A stretch of DNA of 7,882 nucleotides from an uncultured bacterium (lineage in GTDB: Bacteria > Cyanobacteriota > Vampirovibrionia > Gastranaerophilales > Gastranaerophilaceae): positions 1 through 7,882 of the forward strand of contig CACXAK010000049.1 in NCBI GenBank assembly GCA_902765655.1, given 5' to 3'. The notes beneath the pieces were generated by a model. It was given only the letters and a program-made list of their open reading frames with translations. It had not been told where the DNA came from and made no database searches. Every line of letters begins with the position of its first letter. The stretch's first letter is position 1. Both the position numbers and the translations under genes were made by a program. Shown here in pieces: positions 5,935-7,882 of the stretch.

Positions 5935-6141
5935 ATGGCTAAAAAAGCGATGATGGACAAAGAAGCAAAACGCGAAAGACTTGTTGCCGCAGGAAAATAC
6001 CCTGCAGTAAGATTACATAACAGATGCAGCATTTGTGGCAGACCACACGGATACCACAGAGATTTCGGTCTTTGCAGAATTTGTTTAAGAAAAATGGCAC
6101 ACCAGGGTTTATTACCGGGTGTTACAAAAGCAAGCTGGTAG
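5935..6141 (+). CDS. rpsZ: Ribosomal protein S14, zinc-binding type Z
   Basis: S14 is a late-assembling protein of the small-subunit head, next to S3, S10 and S19. The 68-residue product has a zinc ribbon with cysteines 31 and 34 (CSIC) and 47 and 50 (CRIC), and the signature GRPHGYHRDFGLCRICLRK. It ends in GVTKASW, as type Z proteins do. The typical type Z protein is about 61 residues. The extra residues are in the N-terminal part before the first cysteine. AAAAGGAGAAA lies 6 bases before the ATG. It closes the ribosomal cluster: rpsH does not follow and a terminator lies 25 bases after the stop. The symbol rpsN is also used for this gene. Confidence 0.96.
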   Translation: MAKKAMMDKEAKRERLVAAGKYPAVRLHNRCSICGRPHGYHRDFGLCRICLRKMAHQGLLPGVTKASW

Positions 6142-6166
6142 TTTGCAGCCATAATTAGTAATTGAT

Positions 6167-6199
6167 AAAAACAGGTATAGATTGTCTATACCTGTTTTT
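6167..6199. terminator. Bidirectional intrinsic terminator between rpsZ and purB
   Basis: AAAAACAGGTATAGA (6167-6181) pairs perfectly with TCTATACCTGTTTTT (6185-6199) around the loop TTG. It gives a 15-base-pair stem. The T-run ends the + transcript of the ribosomal genes, and the A-run becomes the T-run for purB on the - strand. The two genes converge on it with short spacers (25 bases from rpsZ, 25 from purB). Confidence 0.95.
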
Positions 6200-6224
6200 G
6201 TGCATTTTATTATGTTAAATATTT

Positions 6225-7517
6225 TTATGATAAAACTCTTTTATATATTTCATCTATGTTTTTCAGAAATTCTTTTGGATTAAAAATTTGTTCAATTTCT
6301 TCTGTATTTAGATATTTTGAAACTTCATTGTTGCAAAGGATGTTTTGTTTAAAATTGCCGTGATTTTCAAATGCATCAAGAGCATTTTTTTGAACAATTT
6401 TATATGCATCTTCTCTTGAAAGCCCTTTAGCCACCAGAGACAGAAGCAATTTTTGAGAATAAACGATCCCACCGAATTCTTCACTGTGAGAGAGCATGTT
6501 GTCTTTATGAATTACAATATTTTCCATTATGTTATTGAACCTGTTGAGCATAAAATCAACAAGTGTTAAGCTGTCAGGAAAAATAATTCTTTCTGCTGAG
6601 CTGTGAGAAATATCTCTTTCATGCCACAGCACAACATTTTCCATTGCAGCAAGCGAATTAGAGCGAACGACTCTTGAAAGGCCGCACAGATTTTCGCTTA
6701 AAACAGGATTTTTCTTATGCGGCATGGCTGAAGATCCCTTCTGCCCCTTGCTGAATCCTTCTTCAAGTTCCAAAACTTCCGTTCTCTGCAAGTGGCGAAT
6801 TTCTGTCGCAAACTGTTCAATTACAGTTGCAATAAGCGCCAATGTTTGCATGAAATGTGCGTGATAATCACGGGCAATAATTTGAGTAGAAATTTTTGCC
6901 GGTTTTAAACCAAGATTTTCGCATGTAATTTTTTCAATTTTAGGTGAAATATTGCTATAAGTCCCGACAGGGCCTGAAATTTGTCCTACACGAATCTGTT
7001 CTGTCGCCTGTTCAAAATTTTCTTTCTGGCGTGATAGAATATCAATCCAGTTACAAAGTTTGACTCCAAAAGTCATGACTTCAGCATGAATACCGTGAGA
7101 GCGACCTATACAAATTGTGTTTCTATGTTCATTTGCAAGTTTTTTCAATGTATTAATCACTGTATCAAGATCACTAATAATAATTTTTGCGCTGTCCTGA
7201 ATTTGAAGCGCAAAAGCGGTATCAATAACATCACTGCTTGTCATGCCGACGTGAACATAGCGTCCTAAATCGCCCAGACTTTCATTTACGCAAGTTAAAA
7301 ATGCAATTACGTCATGCTTAACTTCACGTTCTATTTCATCAATTCTTTCTATGCTGAAGCATGCCTTCTGACGAATTTCCTGAGCAATTTCTTTTGTGAT
7401 TGTACCAACTTGAGCATATGCATCACAAACTGCAAGTTCAACATTTAAATAATATTGAAACTTTGATTCCAAAGCCCAAATATCAGCCATTTCTTTTCTT
7501 GAATATCTTTCTATCAT
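6225..7517 (-). CDS. purB: Adenylosuccinate lyase
   Basis: PurB cleaves SAICAR to AICAR and adenylosuccinate to AMP, each time releasing fumarate, in purine synthesis in the cytoplasm. The 430-residue length matches Bacillus-type enzymes. The start MIERYSRKEMADIW agrees with the B. subtilis protein, which fixes the ATG. Visible active-site features are KHDV with H68, YVHVGMTSSD (87-96) with H89, GRSHGIHAE (138-146) with H141, and the fumarate lyase signature GSSAMPHKKNP (261-271) with the catalytic serine pair. RDISHSSAER follows at 301-310. Nothing essential is missing. It stands alone and faces the ribosomal operon. No Shine-Dalgarno sequence is visible before its ATG, unlike all ribosomal genes here. 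Confidence 0.97.
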   Translation of the reverse strand: MIERYSRKEMADIWALESKFQYYLNVELAVCDAYAQVGTITKEIAQEIRQKACFSIERIDEIEREVKHDVIAFLTCVNESLGDLGRYVHVGMTSSDVIDTAFALQIQDSAKIIISDLDTVINTLKKLANEHRNTICIGRSHGIHAEVMTFGVKLCNWIDILSRQKENFEQATEQIRVGQISGPVGTYSNISPKIEKITCENLGLKPAKISTQIIARDYHAHFMQTLALIATVIEQFATEIRHLQRTEVLELEEGFSKGQKGSSAMPHKKNPVLSENLCGLSRVVRSNSLAAMENVVLWHERDISHSSAERIIFPDSLTLVDFMLNRFNNIMENIVIHKDNMLSHSEEFGGIVYSQKLLLSLVAKGLSREDAYKIVQKNALDAFENHGNFKQNILCNNEVSKYLNTEEIEQIFNPKEFLKNIDEIYKRVLS

Positions 7518-7526
7518 AACGAAAAT

Positions 7527-7535
7527 ATTTTAACA
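7527..7535 (-). promoter_or_regulatory. Possible extended -10 promoter element for purB
   Basis: The - strand reads TGTTAAAAT, fitting the extended -10 form TGnTATAAT with five of six hexamer bases. No good -35 is seen. Transcription would begin about 2 to 4 bases before the purB ATG and give an almost leaderless mRNA. TATTAT (7552 down to 7547) is an alternative -10 with a longer leader, also without a ribosome binding site. The AT-rich context makes chance matches easy. Confidence 0.25.
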
Positions 7536-7568
7536 TAAATATGTATATAATAAATTAATAAAAAGTAC

Positions 7569-7597
7569 TTGATTTTTATTTTTATTAGGATTATAAT
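7569..7597 (+). promoter_or_regulatory. Probable sigma-70 type promoter facing away from purB
   Basis: TTGATT (7569-7574) and a perfect TATAAT (7592-7597) are separated by 17 bases. Transcription would start near 7604 and run right, toward the structured region. It diverges from purB. The match is good, though the region is AT-rich. Confidence 0.45.
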
Positions 7598-7618
7598 GGA
7601 AAATGTGCATTGGCATGG

Positions 7619-7670
7619 AATAAATTTTGAAAATATAAATAGCAAAATTTTTTAAAATTTATTTTCAAAA
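7619..7670. repeat. Overlapping AT-rich inverted repeats
   Basis: AATAAATTTT (7619-7628) is the exact inverse of AAAATTTATT (7654-7663). TTTTGAAAATA (7625-7635) is the exact inverse of TATTTTCAAAA (7660-7670). The arms overlap, so only one hairpin can form at a time. The pair lies between the two + strand promoters and ends 4 bases before the TTGACA box. An operator or a transcript switch is possible. AT-richness alone could explain part of the symmetry. Confidence 0.4.
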
Positions 7671-7674
7671 CTAC

Positions 7675-7702
7675 TTGACAATAAAAATTCTTGTAGTACG
7701 AT
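7675..7702 (+). promoter_or_regulatory. Probable promoter of the structured transcript
   Basis: A consensus TTGACA (7675-7680) is followed after 16 bases by TACGAT (7697-7702), which matches TATAAT at four of six positions. The start would be near 7709, just at the first hairpin of the candidate RNA. A consensus -35 directly before folded sequence is what an RNA gene or long leader would show. Confidence 0.5.
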
Positions 7703-7705
7703 AAG

Positions 7706-7882
7706 AAAACCGAGATATAAAAGCTTGGTTTTGTTTGCCCCAAACACCGACAGGCAGAAATAGAGTGCCTGATGTGTTGGGACCTGAAAATCAGAACATT
7801 GAAAACAGAATAGCTGAAAACGATTTACAAATAAAATTTGTAAGTGACACAAATACTTGTTAATTTCGTTAAAAAATGATTC
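7706..7882 (+). ncRNA. Unidentified structured RNA or long leader, cut by right edge
   Basis: No convincing coding frame is visible, but several strong helices are. AAAACCGAG (7706-7714) pairs with CTTGGTTTT (7724-7732), with one G-U. CCCAACAC-type strand 7739-7747 (one bulged A at 7744) pairs with GTGTTGGG (7774-7781). It encloses CAGGCA (7751-7756) paired with TGCCTG (7766-7771). Further right, TTACAAAT (7825-7832) pairs with ATTTGTAA (7836-7843), enclosed by AACGA (7819-7823) with TCGTT (7866-7870). It follows a TTGACA promoter. It matches no family I can name: the hallmarks of tmRNA, RNase P, SRP RNA and tRNA are absent. It could be a stand-alone RNA such as 6S, or the leader of a gene beyond the edge. 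An ATG at 7877 without a ribosome binding site cannot be judged. Confidence 0.45.

Noticed and set aside
7596..7655. A 19-codon frame starting MENVHWHG, preceded by AGGA
   Set aside because: Its ATG overlaps the TATAAT of the likely + strand promoter, so a transcript from that promoter would start downstream of it. It is short, AT-rich and resembles nothing I know.
7652..7852. A 66-residue - strand frame with many phenylalanines and leucines
   Set aside because: It spans the promoter and the structured RNA, has no ribosome binding site and looks like a chance frame.
1..7882. CRISPR arrays, tRNA or rRNA genes, transposase genes, phage genes
   Set aside because: No regularly spaced repeats, cloverleaf, rRNA motifs or mobile-element coding sequence were found on either strand. 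Other frames opposite the ribosomal genes are low-complexity shadows.

Overview
The window holds the distal S10 operon joined to the start of the spc operon of an AT-rich bacterium. The order on the + strand is rplD (broken), rplW, rplB, rpsS, rplV, rpsC, rplP, rpmC, rpsQ, rplN, rplX, rplE, rpsN. A strong bidirectional terminator follows, then a convergent purB (adenylosuccinate lyase) on the - strand. The last 365 bases are a non-coding divergent region with two plausible promoters and a structured transcript cut by the right edge. Low GC, A-rich spacers, clear GGAG-type ribosome binding sites, a zinc-type S14 and a Bacillus-like PurB suggest an uncultured host-associated bacterium. Candidates are a non-photosynthetic cyanobacterial relative (Gastranaerophilales-like), Elusimicrobia or a Firmicute. 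The sequence alone does not settle this.

All 13 ribosomal genes point the same way and are probably co-transcribed. Most gaps are 10 to 50 bases, and rpmC and rpsQ overlap by 8. Four gaps are longer and each holds structure. A dispersed repeat lies before rplD. Paired hairpins that could cover the rplB ribosome binding site lie between rplW and rplB. A GC-rich double hairpin lies between rpsQ and rplN. A 152-base palindromic element of the same repeat family as the left edge lies between rplN and rplX. A bulged hairpin overlaps the rplX stop, upstream of rplE, at the place where S8 represses the E. coli spc operon.

The main anomaly is rplD. It splits into two frames, and about 40 central residues of L4 are missing. 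At the junction a single short stretch reads as conserved L4 sequence in both frames, as expected if two direct repeats recombined or were collapsed in assembly.

The operon ends after S14. The usual rpsH-rplF-rplR-rpsE-rplO-secY continuation is absent here. No classical accessory system (CRISPR, toxin, phage, transposase) is visible. The items most worth follow-up are the repeat family invading a ribosomal operon, the rplD junction and the unidentified structured RNA at the right edge.
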